From positions 405,648-469,647 of the forward strand of contig JAFKKG010000009.1 in assembly GCA_017305715.1 (NCBI GenBank): DNA of 64,000 nt. The letters run 5' to 3'. A program made the translations under genes and the position numbers. Positions 1-7,971 of the stretch are shown one piece after another (positions within the stretch are counted from its first letter, which is position 1; every line of letters starts with the position of its first letter). The notes beneath the pieces are model-generated. The model was not told the DNA's origin. It saw nothing but the letters and a program-made list of their open reading frames with translations, and ran no database searches. This stretch comes from Hyphomicrobiales bacterium. Its GTDB lineage: Bacteria; Pseudomonadota; Alphaproteobacteria; Rhizobiales; Xanthobacteraceae.

Positions 1-236
1 GCCGCCAGTGCCGCCGTGCCCGCCGTTCCCATGACCCGCAGACGGGTCGGCTTTGCGGAAAGCGCCCAATCGACCCAAGCCAGCAGCAACGCGGGAATGA
101 CCGCGATCGCGTACACCATTTGGAAGGACGACGAATCCATCAGTCTGAAATCGTGACGCGTGATCATGTCGGGGGCGTTGAAGACGACCAGCGCGAGAGG
201 CGGAAAGAGAACCGCGAAAATCAGAAGGCGCTTCAT
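1..236 (-). CDS. Membrane protein, truncated by window edge
   Basis: The reading frame starts with ATG at 236 and runs off the left edge without a stop, so only the N-terminal 78 residues are visible. They begin MKRLLIFAVLFPPLALVVF, a hydrophobic segment at residues 3-20. A second hydrophobic stretch lies near residues 44-58 (MVYAIAVIPALLLAWVDW), followed by a basic loop (AKPTRLRV) and the start of another apolar segment. This is the pattern of a small polytopic inner-membrane protein. It resembles small Bradyrhizobium membrane proteins of the DUF5413 type as I remember them, but this is an impression only. Function unknown. Confidence 0.6.
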   Translation of the reverse strand, partial: MKRLLIFAVLFPPLALVVFNAPDMITRHDFRLMDSSSFQMVYAIAVIPALLLAWVDWALSAKPTRLRVMGTAGTAALA

Positions 237-521
237 GTGACCAGACCCGCCTGAACCCGATGATCCGGAACCACGGCCATCCCGGCTTTCGACGCCATGA
301 AGCTTTGCCCAGTGCTGGCGCAGGGCCAGTTCGCAGGGCGGAACGGCGCCGATGGCTTCGTCATCAGTGCCGCCAAAGAATGTGGCACGGGACCGGCCTG
401 GCCACGTCCAACCCAAAACACACTGCCGTGAACGAAACCCTTTGTCCGGGATCGCGAAGCCGTCCTGAAACAAACCCCTCTTACCTTGTGATGTAACCTA
501 ACACGCTTAAGGGAGAGCGGA

Positions 522-671
522 ATGCGTACTCTCATATTTGGCGTCATGTTACTCGCCGTCGTGGCCGCTGGATCATCCTACACATTGATCTCGTCCTCGC
601 TTGCGGCATCCCGGGACGCGAAAGCGGCGACATTCGCCGAACGATTTGCCCCGGCCCTCTGGCAGCAATGA
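522..671 (+). CDS. Small exported or membrane-anchored protein, 49 aa
   Basis: ATG at 522 follows a purine-rich ribosome binding site (GGGAGAGCGG) directly upstream. The product starts MRTLIFGVMLLAVVAAGSSY, a hydrophobic segment that could be a signal peptide or membrane anchor. A short Ala-rich tail follows (ASRDAKAATFAERFAPALWQQ). I do not recognise the family. Support comes from the start site and the coherent signal-like N-terminus. The next gene on the right is on the opposite strand, so this is a single-gene unit. Confidence 0.5.
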   Translation: MRTLIFGVMLLAVVAAGSSYTLISSSLAASRDAKAATFAERFAPALWQQ

Positions 672-838
672 CGAAGTCCGCCGGCGCTGTCACGTCGGCG
701 AAACCACTTCGCTGACGCTGTCGATAGCTTGCAGGGCGGTTTGGGGCGCGGCGTCATCCGGCGCCTTGCTCCGAAAGCGGCGGATGACGCTTCCGCCTTC
801 GCCCTGCGAGCTGCGGCGGACAGGTCGGCTAATCCGCG

Positions 839-1156
839 CTACCCCTCGTCGGCCATCCCCAAAATCGTCTTCAGCAATTTCGGAAACCGCGCGTTGATAT
901 CCGCCTCGCGGACCACGTTGCGGTGCTCGACGCCTTTTTTCGAGGTCTGGATCAGCCCGGCTTCGCGCAGCACGCGAAAATGGTTCGACAGGGTCGATTT
1001 GGCCATGCCGGGGCAAGGTGCTGCTTCCGTGCAGGACATGCAGTCCTTGCGCTCGAGCAGGCTTTTCACGATGCGCAGCCGCATCGGGTCCGCCAGCGCT
1101 GCCAGCACTCCGGCCAATGTGATGTCCTCGCGCGGCGGATGAACGAATTGCACCAT
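839..1156 (-). CDS. ArsR-family winged-helix transcriptional regulator
   Basis: This 105-aa protein has the ArsR/SmtB layout: ALADPMRLRIVKSLL (residues 20-34) and a recognition helix in STLSNHFRVLREAGLI (54-69). A cysteine group C39, C42, C48 lies just before the recognition helix, so the sensor could be metal- or thiol-based; this is inference. An in-frame start further out (about 1192) would place the start codon inside the palindrome at 1187-1219, so ATG 1156 is preferred. The gene is divergent from the SDR gene at 1255. Autoregulation and control of the SDR are the simplest reading. Confidence 0.88.
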   Translation of the reverse strand: MVQFVHPPREDITLAGVLAALADPMRLRIVKSLLERKDCMSCTEAAPCPGMAKSTLSNHFRVLREAGLIQTSKKGVEHRNVVREADINARFPKLLKTILGMADEG

Positions 1157-1186
1157 GCCCAAATATATAGCGCTCCCCTTGAACAG

Positions 1187-1219
1187 GTTCAATAGTTCAC
1201 TATTACTGAACTATTGAAC
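1187..1219. promoter_or_regulatory. Perfect 13+13 bp palindrome, likely ArsR operator
   Basis: The arm GTTCAATAGTTCA (1187-1199) is matched exactly by its reverse complement TGAACTATTGAAC (1207-1219) across 7 bp. It lies between the divergent ArsR-type gene (start 1156) and SDR gene (start 1255), where an ArsR dimer would repress both. AT-rich dyads with TTCA/TGAA half-sites are typical of the family. The target assignment is inferred from position. Confidence 0.8.
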
Positions 1220-1254
1220 GAACGCGCCACAAGCGCGACGATGGAGAATGCAAC

Positions 1255-2004
1255 ATGACCAAGAGACTTGAAGGCAAAGTGGCGCTGGTAACCGGCGCAT
1301 CCAAGGGCATCGGCGCCGAGATCGCCGCCCGCCTGGCCGCGGAAGGGGCGTCGGTCGCCGTCAACTACAGCGCCAGCAAGGAGGCCGCCGACCGCGTGGT
1401 GGCGGCGATCAAGGGCAAGGGCGGCAAGGCCGTCGCCGTCCATGGCAATCTGAGCGACGGCAACGGCGCAAAAAAGGTGGTGGCGGAAACCGTCAAGGCG
1501 TTCGGCGCGATCGACGTCCTCGTCAACAATGCCGGCATCTATGAGTTTGCGCCGCTGGACGGCATCACGCCCGAGCACTTCCACAAGCATTTCGATCTCA
1601 ACGTGCTCGGGCTGCTGCTGGTGTCGCAGGAAGCCGCGCGGCATTTCAATGACGGCGGCAGCATCATCAACATCAGTTCGGGGGTGTCGACGATCGCGCC
1701 GCCGAATTCCGCGGTCTACACCGCGACCAAGGCGTCGGTCGACGCCATCTCCGCGGTGCTTTCGAAGGAACTGGCGCCGCGCAAGATCCGCGTCAATACC
1801 GTCAACCCCGGCATGATCGCCACCGAAGGCGTGGTTTCGGCCGGCCTCGCCGAAGGCGATATGCGCAACTGGATCGAGTCCGCCACGCCGCTCGGGCGGA
1901 TTGGCAAGGTCGAGGAAATCGCGGCGGCGGTCGCCTTCTTCGCGTCAAGCGACGCGTCCTATATCACCGGCGAAACGTTGCACGTGACGGGCGGCCTGCA
2001 CTGA
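1255..2004 (+). CDS. Short-chain dehydrogenase/reductase (SDR)
   Basis: A 249-aa classical SDR. The cofactor motif TGASKGIG is at residues 13-20, NNAG at 91-94, the catalytic serine region ISS at 140-142, and the YxxxK pair at Tyr155/Lys159. The C-terminal ITGETLHVTGG is typical of FabG-like or glucose-dehydrogenase-like members. It should be a cytoplasmic NAD(P)-dependent oxidoreductase; the substrate cannot be read from sequence. Divergence from an ArsR-type repressor across a perfect operator suggests that it is induced by the repressor's ligand rather than serving core fatty-acid synthesis. Confidence 0.9.
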   Translation: MTKRLEGKVALVTGASKGIGAEIAARLAAEGASVAVNYSASKEAADRVVAAIKGKGGKAVAVHGNLSDGNGAKKVVAETVKAFGAIDVLVNNAGIYEFAPLDGITPEHFHKHFDLNVLGLLLVSQEAARHFNDGGSIINISSGVSTIAPPNSAVYTATKASVDAISAVLSKELAPRKIRVNTVNPGMIATEGVVSAGLAEGDMRNWIESATPLGRIGKVEEIAAAVAFFASSDASYITGETLHVTGGLH

Positions 2005-2017
2005 CCGGCGCGCCGTC

Positions 2018-2053
2018 GTACCGGCGGATTGGCGAAGCGTCATCCGCCGGTAC
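2018..2053 (+). terminator. Strong hairpin after the SDR gene
   Basis: GTACCGGCGGAT (2018-2029) pairs perfectly with ATCCGCCGGTAC (2042-2053) around a 12-nt loop, 14 bp after the SDR stop. There is no T-run, so it may be a Rho-independent-like stem or an RNA-stabilising end. Related GGCGGAT...ATCCGCC stems recur in this window, for example at 30555-30586. Confidence 0.5.
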
Positions 2054-2122
2054 CTGCTTTCCAAATCGGCGGCCGCGCCTTGCGCCGACCGACTGGGCTG
2101 GTCCAACTTGCCGCCGCAAGAT

Positions 2123-2136
2123 GTGAGTTAGATCAC
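2123..2136. promoter_or_regulatory. GTGA-N6-TCAC palindrome (CRP/FNR-like)
   Basis: The sequence is GTGAGTTAGATCAC, preceded by T and followed by GG. It lies 75 bp upstream of the double-glycine peptide gene at 2212. It matches the half-site geometry of CRP/FNR-family operators. Similar sites precede three other small-protein genes in this window (2844, 3235, 12539). Confidence 0.5.
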
Positions 2137-2211
2137 GGAAAGGCACAAGTTGCGCTTCCATCGTTCATGACGTGACGGATCATCCGCTCACTGGAACCAG
2201 AGGAGAAGCGC

Positions 2212-2412
2212 ATGCCTGCGATGAGCAACAGCGAAGCACGTACAACCCAAGACGGCGTGGACGTTCTGGCGGACACCGATCTTGATCCCGTAGCTGGCGG
2301 AGTTTGCCGCGAGCCGGACAAGGTCATCGTGATTGATTTGCCGAACCTCGGGATTGCGTTCACTTACTCGAATTGCGGCGGCACCTTCAACATGTGGAAC
2401 TTCAACAGATAG
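2212..2412 (+). CDS. Small peptide with double-glycine leader (bacteriocin-like), 66 aa
   Basis: ATG 2212 follows AGGAGAAGCGC; a second ATG lies three codons on. Residues 19-30 read LADTDLDPVAGG. This matches the consensus of double-glycine leaders (Leu -12, acidic -8, Leu -7, Val -4, Gly-Gly -2/-1), which are cut and exported by C39-peptidase ABC transporters. The predicted 36-residue core contains Cys32 and Cys55, a hydrophobic stretch (VIVIDLPNLGIAF) and a Gly/Asn/aromatic tail (NCGGTFNMWNFNR). No transporter or modification enzyme is nearby. It converges on a second double-glycine peptide gene (2576-2764). A role as antimicrobial or signalling peptide is inference; the leader motif is direct. 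Confidence 0.7.
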   Translation: MPAMSNSEARTTQDGVDVLADTDLDPVAGGVCREPDKVIVIDLPNLGIAFTYSNCGGTFNMWNFNR

Positions 2413-2575
2413 GGTTAGGGTGAGACCGGGTTACACCGACGGCGCGCGGATTGAATCGCACGCCGCCTTGCTCCGGAAAGGGCGGACCACGCTTCGTGAT
2501 CCGCCCTGCCCGCTCGCATAGGTCAGCGATGTTCGTCGGGTTGACGAGGCCGCTTTCAGCCCCGACGGCCCACCC

Positions 2576-2764
2576 CTAGGCGATCATCGTCCGCCCGCCG
2601 CCAAAATTGATATTCGCCCAGGGCAAATAAAACTGTTTGACCCAGTTCAGGTACTGGAGTTCGCCTTCGATCGCCCGCCGTCCGCCGCTCACCTGATCCA
2701 GTTCGACAACGGTCAATTCGACCGTGTTCTGCCGGCTGCCGGGTTCATCGTTTCGCGTGTTCAT
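2576..2764 (-). CDS. Second double-glycine leader peptide, 62 aa
   Basis: ATG at 2764 is preceded by GGAGCAGAAC, a good ribosome binding site, so a longer in-frame start near 2989 is rejected. Residues 17-28 read LTVVELDQVSGG, an exact fit to the double-glycine consensus (Leu -12, Glu -8, Leu -7, Val -4, Gly -2, Gly -1). The predicted core of 34 residues begins RRAIEGELQYLNWVKQFYLP, is rich in aromatic residues, lacks cysteine and ends with a GGG-containing tail. It converges with the gene at 2212, and the cores share no obvious similarity. An upstream GTGATTTGAATCAC dyad lies 80 bp before the start. Function unknown. Confidence 0.7.
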   Translation of the reverse strand: MNTRNDEPGSRQNTVELTVVELDQVSGGRRAIEGELQYLNWVKQFYLPWANINFGGGRTMIA

Positions 2765-2843
2765 GTTCTGCTCCGTTGCACAAGAAAGAAGGATGATCCT
2801 TCGATCCATCCGGTCAGGGTGAGACCACAGCGATTCAATTTCC

Positions 2844-2857
2844 GTGATTTGAATCAC
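2844..2857. promoter_or_regulatory. GTGA-N6-TCAC palindrome upstream of peptide gene
   Basis: GTGATTTGAATCAC, flanked by C and G to give 7-bp arms (CGTGATT / AATCACG) around two central bases. It lies 80 bp upstream of the start at 2764 on the minus strand. It is almost identical to GTGATCTGAATCAC at 12539. Confidence 0.55.
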
Positions 2858-2903
2858 GAGCGCAGCGCCGGCGGACCGGTCGGCTCCGATCCGCCCCGCC
2901 GCT

Positions 2904-3104
2904 CTACTGACCGGGGCTGTTCGGAGCCTTATCCAGGAGGTCGTAGATTTCGTCGGGCGTTTCCCGAACCGTGACGGCTGCCTTGTCACTCAGGAACTGG
3001 ATGGTCGTCGCGTTGGCGGTCCGTTCGAAATACGCGACCGCGCTCATATTGACATGGATGACGCCAGTAGAATTTTCGCGGTTGAGCTCAAGAAAAGTAA
3101 GCAT
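2904..3104 (-). CDS. Small beta-rich protein, 66 aa, FlbD/LytTR-like in appearance
   Basis: The start at 3104 follows AAAGGAGCCCGAA, a near-ideal Shine-Dalgarno, so the long upstream extension is rejected. The product begins MLTFLELNRENSTGVIHVNM. The pattern of a residue needing to be 'seen' in context, then a strand, then VTVRETPDEIYDLL, is like the small flagellar protein FlbD or the end of a LytTR domain. Similarity is by eye only. It lies 139 bp upstream of the second double-glycine peptide gene on the same strand and has its own upstream palindrome at 3235-3248. It could be a small regulator of that peptide, but this is inference. Confidence 0.6.
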   Translation of the reverse strand: MLTFLELNRENSTGVIHVNMSAVAYFERTANATTIQFLSDKAAVTVRETPDEIYDLLDKAPNSPGQ

Positions 3105-3234
3105 TTCGGGCTCCTTTAATGCCGCCGCGGCGTGGCGCCGGGCAGCGTGTGCCGTACAATCCCCCACCCATACTTGAATTCGGCGCGCTGCGGTTGAAAT
3201 TATCGGCGGATGCCAAGCAAGTGCGGCCGCTTCA

Positions 3235-3248
3235 GTGAGCCAGCTCAC
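3235..3248. promoter_or_regulatory. GTGA-N6-TCAC palindrome
   Basis: GTGAGCCAGCTCAC has perfect 6-bp arms around CA. It lies 131 bp upstream of the small gene starting at 3104 on the minus strand, and it also sits 129 bp before csaA on the plus strand, so the target is not settled. Confidence 0.45.
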
Positions 3249-3376
3249 GTAGGTGCGCGCGATCTCCTCGGCTATTCGTCGAACAGGAACCGTGGCCGCT
3301 CTCACGCGACAAGGCGCTTGCTTATGCTGCGCCGCTCCCTCATGTAGCCGACATCAGCACCAACCATGAGCCATCC

Positions 3377-3721
3377 ATGACCGCCCTGAAACCGCAGGCC
3401 AGCTACGACGATTTCTCCCGTCTCGACATCCGGATCGGCAAGGTCGTGGACGTCCAGCCGTTTCCGCGCGCCCGCAATCCCTCGTACAAGATCGGCGTCG
3501 ATGTCGGCGCCGACCGGGTGATGTGGTCGAGCGCGCAGATCACCAATTATGCGCCCGCCGACCTGCTCGGCTCGCTGGTCGTATGCGTCTGCAATTTCGG
3601 ACCGAAGAACATCGCCGGCTTCACGTCCGAACTGCTGATCCTCGGCGCCAGGGACGCAGCCGGCAATGTGATCGTCCTTGGCCCGCGCAGCGAGGTCGCG
3701 ATCGGCGAGCCGGTCTTCTGA
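3377..3721 (+). CDS. csaA: CsaA-type tRNA-binding domain protein
   Basis: A 114-aa stand-alone tRNA-binding OB-fold, the same domain found at the C-terminus of MetRS and in EMAPII. Characteristic stretches are FSRLDIRIGKVVDVQPFPRA (residues 13-32), YKIGVDVG (37-44), SSAQITNYAP (51-60), and NFGPKNIAGFTSELLILGA. CsaA is a homodimer proposed to act as a protein-export chaperone and to bind tRNA. The length matches the family. There is no operon partner; a repeat-filled spacer follows. Confidence 0.93.
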   Translation: MTALKPQASYDDFSRLDIRIGKVVDVQPFPRARNPSYKIGVDVGADRVMWSSAQITNYAPADLLGSLVVCVCNFGPKNIAGFTSELLILGARDAAGNVIVLGPRSEVAIGEPVF

Positions 3722-3987
3722 CGCCGCCGACGCCGGATTGTTCTGCATCTGACTCCATTCCGTTCTCAAAGAACGAATCGGAATCGAAAAAATCGCCGCG
3801 AACGATTTCCTACCAAATGGTTTATCCGCGCGACCATCAGCGAACATCGAATGGTTTCGATACCCGGATGCAACAGAACGACCCGACGGGCAAATCACCT
3901 GTTCGGTTTTCCGGAAGTCATGTCAAGCCCTGAATTGACAATATTTCGTATTTACAGAAGAACAAATCAGGCGCATATTTCCGCCAT
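3722..3987. other. Spacer after csaA with no recognised gene
   Basis: This stretch is locally lower in GC than its surroundings, for example around 3770-3830 and 3930-3970. I see no convincing start site, hairpin or family match on either strand. It runs into the dispersed repeat that starts near 3988. Confidence 0.4.
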
Positions 3988-4430
3988 CCCGTCCCGGCCA
4001 GAGGGGCGCTCGCGATCGTCACGAACGTGGGACGGGGTTGCGGTGGACGTAACGGTTGCGCTTGACGCGCGCGGCTGGAGCGTACGGCAAAGACGTGTGG
4101 TCCCGACGCCGCGATGCTGGCGTCCATGCACCTGGGGGCGTTCGACTTCCCAGGGCGCGACGGAGGCAAAAGAGCCGTTCTCCGGGGAGAGCACGTGATA
4201 AGCCGTAAAGCCATCGCGCAGGGAAGGCTGGGTGTTCTCCGCTGCCCTGTATGCTCGTGTGCGCACTTTTCTGTGCACGTTGCACACGAGACCGCGGGTG
4301 CAGCGCGCACCCGGTCTTCCCTGCGCCCTTTGCTTGGAGGGCGGGAAGTTTCCAGGCAAAGCTCGGGCGCCATGCGTCGCGAGAACGCCAACTCATATTC
4401 ACGTCGTCCCGGCCCTGAGCCGGGACCCGT
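3988..4430 (+). repeat. Dispersed Bradyrhizobium-type intergenic repeat, copy 1
   Basis: The part from 4182 on is repeated in inverted orientation at 63778-64000, with long identical blocks such as GAGAGCACGTGATAAGCCG and GACCGCGGGTGCAGCGCGC. The left part (GTCCCGGCCAGAGGGGCG... from 3991) matches, from memory, a repeat common in Bradyrhizobium and Rhodopseudomonas, where its open frames are often mis-annotated as hypothetical proteins. It ends with a GTCCCGGCC...GCCGGGAC-type palindrome near 4404-4428. No mobility gene is present. The region 4431-4616 up to pdxY holds only degenerate repeat-like sequence. Confidence 0.7.
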
Positions 4431-4616
4431 AACCCCAGGGAGCAGTTTCGCGAAGGGTTTCTGCTGCCGAGCGTTCACCGAGAAATCACGCAGTATGGGT
4501 CCCCCGATGCGCAATAGCGCATCTGAGCGTTCGCCGGGACGACGAGAGATCGGCGCCTGCCGCCGCGAGATCGCGGAAATGTGGACAATCGCCGTCCCAC
4601 CAACTAATTCCCCTCC

Positions 4617-5504
4617 ATGACCGTCATTTCCATCCAGTCCCAGGTCGCCTTCGGCCATGTCGGCAACTCGGCTGCGGTGTTTGCGATGCAGCGGCACGGC
4701 ATCGACGTGATTGCGGTGCCGACCACGCTGCTGAGCAACCGGCCGGGCTATCCGACCATCCGCGGCCGGGTGCTGGAGGCGCAACTGGTCGCTGATCTCC
4801 TGCTCGGGGTCGAGGAGCGCGGCGCGGTCGATACGTGCCGGATGATATTGTCCGGCTATCTCGGGTCGGCCGAGACCGCCGCCGTGGTCGCGGACTTCGT
4901 GGCGCGCGCGCGGGCCCGCAATCCCGCGCTGCGCTATGCCTGCGATCCCGTGCTCGGCGATCGCGACCGCGGCCTGTTCGTCAAGCCGGACATCCCGCCG
5001 CTGGTGCGCGACCGGCTCTGCACCCTCGCCGACATCATCACCCCCAATCATTTCGAGTTCGACTGGCTGTGCGGCGCAGGCGCCACGACGTCCGGTCAGA
5101 TGCTGGATGCGGCGCGCACATTGATGGCGCGCGGCCCATCGACGGTCGTCATCACGTCGGCCGAACTCGATGACACGCCGGACGGCGAGATCGAGACGCT
5201 GGCGATCGAAGCGGCAAACGCCTGGCGCGTGCGCACGCCGAAACTTCCCATCAGCCCGAACGGCACCGGCGACCTGTTCGCCGCGCTGTTCACCGCCGCT
5301 CGCATGCAGGACCAGAATACGCCGGAAGCGCTGGGCCATGCCGCCTCCGCCATCTACGCCGTCCTGGCGCGCACCGCCGCGCGGGGCACCGAGGAGATGC
5401 GGATCGTCGAGAGCGCGGAGGAACTCGTGCATCCGAAGCGGCGGTTCGAGGCGGTTGCGATAGACTCCCTCTCCCCGCACTTCGCGGGGAGAGGGTTGGG
5501 GTGA
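4617..5504 (+). CDS. pdxY: Pyridoxal kinase PdxY
   Basis: A 295-aa ribokinase-fold kinase that phosphorylates pyridoxal to PLP in the B6 salvage pathway. The start [20 protein letters not shown] is diagnostic (the GHVGNSA loop). The LSNRPGYP segment, [15 protein letters not shown] and the catalytic-site stretch [12 protein letters not shown] (GTGD anion hole with Asp) are all present. The last ~11 codons ([12 protein letters not shown]) and the stop codon are encoded by a hairpin repeat starting at 5467, so the natural C-terminus has probably been replaced. hisC, the next gene, encodes a PLP enzyme, but there is no sign of an operon. Confidence 0.95.
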   Translation: MTVISIQSQVAFGHVGNSAAVFAMQRHGIDVIAVPTTLLSNRPGYPTIRGRVLEAQLVADLLLGVEERGAVDTCRMILSGYLGSAETAAVVADFVARARARNPALRYACDPVLGDRDRGLFVKPDIPPLVRDRLCTLADIITPNHFEFDWLCGAGATTSGQMLDAARTLMARGPSTVVITSAELDDTPDGEIETLAIEAANAWRVRTPKLPISPNGTGDLFAALFTAARMQDQNTPEALGHAASAIYAVLARTAARGTEEMRIVESAEELVHPKRRFEAVAIDSLSPHFAGRGLG

Positions 5505-5609
5505 GGGGCTCTATCCGCGAACGCCGGTTTCAATCGATGGACCTGTCCCCCCTCACCCGAAATTCGCTATGGCGAATTTCGACCTCTCCCCGCAAGCGGG
5601 GCGAGGTGA
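5467..5609. repeat. Compound palindromic repeat spanning the 3' end of pdxY
   Basis: Two stems flank a central segment. CCCTCTCCCCGC/GCGGGGAGAGGG (5467-5478/5484-5495) has perfect 12-bp arms. The second is CCTCTCCCCGCAAGCGGGGCGAGG near 5584-5607. Between them are GGGTGAGGGG and CCCCTCACCC, complementary to each other, plus a small GAAATTCG...CGAATTTC stem. This is the kind of dispersed, GC-rich, transcribed repeat common in Bradyrhizobium. It overlaps the last codons of pdxY and lies upstream of hisC. Confidence 0.7.
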
Positions 5610-5700
5610 CCAACCGCCATCGGGTGCATATCGGCGTGTCGTTGTGCTACTCACCCATCCTGCGGAAGCCACCCGCCGAGATGGAGCCTGGACCAAAAAA

Positions 5701-6765
5701 ATGAGCCGTTACTGGAGCCGCCTGACGCACGACCTGAAGCCCTATGTGCCGGGCGAACAGCCCCGCATCGCGGATTTGGTCAAGCTCAACACCAATGAGA
5801 GCCCTTTTGCGCCCTCGCCGCGCGCGCTGGAAGCGATCCGCGCCGAGGCCGCCGACAGCTTGCGGCTCTATCCGGACCCGCAGGCGACAGCGCTGCGGGC
5901 GGCGCTCGCCACCTATCACAAGGTGCAGCCCGAACAGGTGTTCGTCGGCAACGGCTCTGACGAGGTGCTGGCCCATGCGTTCGTGGCCCTGCTCAAGCAC
6001 GACTCGCCGCTGCTGTTCCCCGACATCACCTACAGCTTCTATCCCGTCTATTGCGGCCTGTTCGGCATCGCCCATCAGGAGGTGCCGCTCGATGAGGCGA
6101 TGCGGATCCGCATTGCCGATTATCGGCGGCCGGCCGGCGCGATCATCGTGCCCAATCCGAATGCGCCCACCGGCGTGGCGCTGTCGCGGGCCGAGATCGC
6201 GGCCCTGCTGGCGCAGCATCCCGACATACCCGTCGTGATCGACGAGGCCTATGTCGATTTCGGCGCCGAGACGTCCATTCCGCTGGTCGCCTCGCATCCG
6301 AACCTGCTGGTGGTGCAGACCATGTCGAAGTCGCGGGCGCTTGCGGGCCTGCGCGTCGGCTATGCGATCGGCGATGCCGGCCTGATCGAGGCGCTGACGC
6401 GCGTGAAGGACAGTTTCAACTCCTACCCGCTCGGCCGGCCCGCCCAGGCCGGCGCCATCGCGGCGCTGGAGGACGAGGCCTGGTTCCAGCAGAGCCGCGC
6501 GCGGGTGATCGAGGGCCGGCAGCGGCTCACGAGCGGCCTGGGTCAGCTCGGCTTCGAGGTGCTGCCGTCGGCCGCCAACTTCGTGTTCGCGCGCCATCCG
6601 GCACATCAGGGCGCCGCCCTGGCTGCCGCCTTGCGCCAGCGCGCGGTGATCGTCCGCCATTTTGCCGCGCCCCGGACCTCGGACTATCTGCGCATCACGG
6701 TCGGCACGGACGGGCAAACCGGGCGGTTGCTGTCTGCGCTGTCGGAAATCCTGGGTCGTGCGTAA
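5701..6765 (+). CDS. hisC: Histidinol-phosphate aminotransferase
   Basis: A 354-aa fold-type I PLP aminotransferase that transaminates imidazole-acetol phosphate to histidinol phosphate in histidine synthesis. The start is set at [20 protein letters not shown]. Key stretches are [24 protein letters not shown] (cofactor phosphate region), [17 protein letters not shown] (PLP ring aspartate), and [18 protein letters not shown] with the PLP lysine. ATG 5701 is preferred over the in-frame extension to 5569 because that would run back through the palindromic repeat. It may be one of several HisC paralogs and could also act on aromatic substrates. Confidence 0.93.
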   Translation: MSRYWSRLTHDLKPYVPGEQPRIADLVKLNTNESPFAPSPRALEAIRAEAADSLRLYPDPQATALRAALATYHKVQPEQVFVGNGSDEVLAHAFVALLKHDSPLLFPDITYSFYPVYCGLFGIAHQEVPLDEAMRIRIADYRRPAGAIIVPNPNAPTGVALSRAEIAALLAQHPDIPVVIDEAYVDFGAETSIPLVASHPNLLVVQTMSKSRALAGLRVGYAIGDAGLIEALTRVKDSFNSYPLGRPAQAGAIAALEDEAWFQQSRARVIEGRQRLTSGLGQLGFEVLPSAANFVFARHPAHQGAALAAALRQRAVIVRHFAAPRTSDYLRITVGTDGQTGRLLSALSEILGRA

Positions 6766-6884
6766 GACGAGGTAATGCGCCTATTTGATATTCGGCCATT
6801 TGCAGCCGGTGCGTTGCCTTCCAACCGGGCACAGCGTAATTTTACGGCGGTTTGCGGATTCATGCTCGTCGGACGGGAGAAGCC

Positions 6885-7967
6885 TTGCCAGCCCAGGATT
6901 TCGGCCTCGCCGAACAGGAATTTGCCGAAGCCAGCCTTGACCCCTCGCGCTGGGTCCAGGCGCTCACCGCCGTGGCTTCCGCCACCGGGAGCTTTGGGGC
7001 CGTCCTGCTGCCCTTGGCGGGCAATACCTTGCCGAACGTTCCCTATACCGAAAACTGCACCGGCCCGATGGAGGACTATTTCCGCGACGGATGGCACCTG
7101 CAGGACGGGCGCATGGCCACCGTCCCGACCCTGACGCAACACGGCGTCGCCGACGATTTCGACGGCTACAGCGCCGACGAGATCGCCAGACATCCCTTCT
7201 ACCAGGAATTCCTCGCCCCGCACCGCCTGCGCTGGTACGCCGGCATCAAGGTCGCCTGCGGCGACGATCTGTGGGCGGTCGCGCTGCAACGCACGATCGA
7301 TCAGGGCCCGTTTTCGGCCGAGGAGAAAGACGGGCTGGCGCGCCTCTCAAGCCGGCTTTCGACGGGCGCTGCGATCGCCCGCGCGCTCAGCGCGTCGGCC
7401 GCGTCGGGCGCCCTGGAAGCCTTTGAAATGAGCGGCACCGCGGTGGTCCTGCTCAACCGCCATGGCAACGTGTTCAAGGCCAATGCGTCGGCCGAACGCC
7501 TGCTGGTCGATGATATCAGGATCGTCGAAGGACAACTCGTCGCCAGGGACACGCGCGCGACGATGGCCTTGAACCGCGCCATTCACCATTTGCTGTGGCG
7601 CCCGACCGGCGGACTGTCCGCACCGGTCGCATTGCCCCGCGCCTCGCGCCGGCCGCTGCTGGCCTACCCGGCAAGATTGACGGAGTCCACCGCCAATGCG
7701 CTGGCCGATTGCCAGGCGATGGTCATCCTGATCGATCCCGACAGCAAGACGCGAACGCCGGAGATGAACCTGCGAATGGCATTTCGGCTGACCGACGCGG
7801 AAGCGAAGCTGGCGACCCAACTGGCGCTCGGCGAGTCCCTGGAAAAAGTGGCCGATCAATTCGGCATCGCCAAGGAGACCGCGCGCAGCCAGCTCAAGGG
7901 CATCTTTGCCAAGATCGGCGTCCATCGGCAGGCCGAACTCGTCGCCGTGCTGGCCGGGCTGCTGTAA
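6885..7967 (+). CDS. LuxR-type helix-turn-helix regulator
   Basis: This ~360-aa protein ends with a LuxR/GerE-like DNA-binding domain: FRLTDAEAKLATQLALGESLEKVA, then GIAKETARSQLKGIFAKIGVHRQAELV. The central part (VVLLNRHGNVFKANASAERLL) resembles a PAS domain. The N-terminal part has no clear match. No ATG fits the N-terminus; TTG 6885 with GGGAG five bases upstream is the best start, and TTG 6852 is the alternative. It ends 4 bp before the panE-like gene, which suggests co-transcription. The ligand is unknown. Confidence 0.82.
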   Translation: MPAQDFGLAEQEFAEASLDPSRWVQALTAVASATGSFGAVLLPLAGNTLPNVPYTENCTGPMEDYFRDGWHLQDGRMATVPTLTQHGVADDFDGYSADEIARHPFYQEFLAPHRLRWYAGIKVACGDDLWAVALQRTIDQGPFSAEEKDGLARLSSRLSTGAAIARALSASAASGALEAFEMSGTAVVLLNRHGNVFKANASAERLLVDDIRIVEGQLVARDTRATMALNRAIHHLLWRPTGGLSAPVALPRASRRPLLAYPARLTESTANALADCQAMVILIDPDSKTRTPEMNLRMAFRLTDAEAKLATQLALGESLEKVADQFGIAKETARSQLKGIFAKIGVHRQAELVAVLAGLL

Positions 7968-7971
7968 GCAC

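Noticed and set aside
4114-4620. Several short frames inside the dispersed repeat
   Set aside because: The same repeat occurs inverted at the other end of the window without preserved frames; these are the kind of false hypothetical proteins the repeat produces.
3918-5480. Long minus-strand open frame opposite pdxY and the repeat
   Set aside because: It lies antisense to a clearly recognisable kinase and a dispersed repeat; composition is what GC-rich antisense frames look like and no family is seen.
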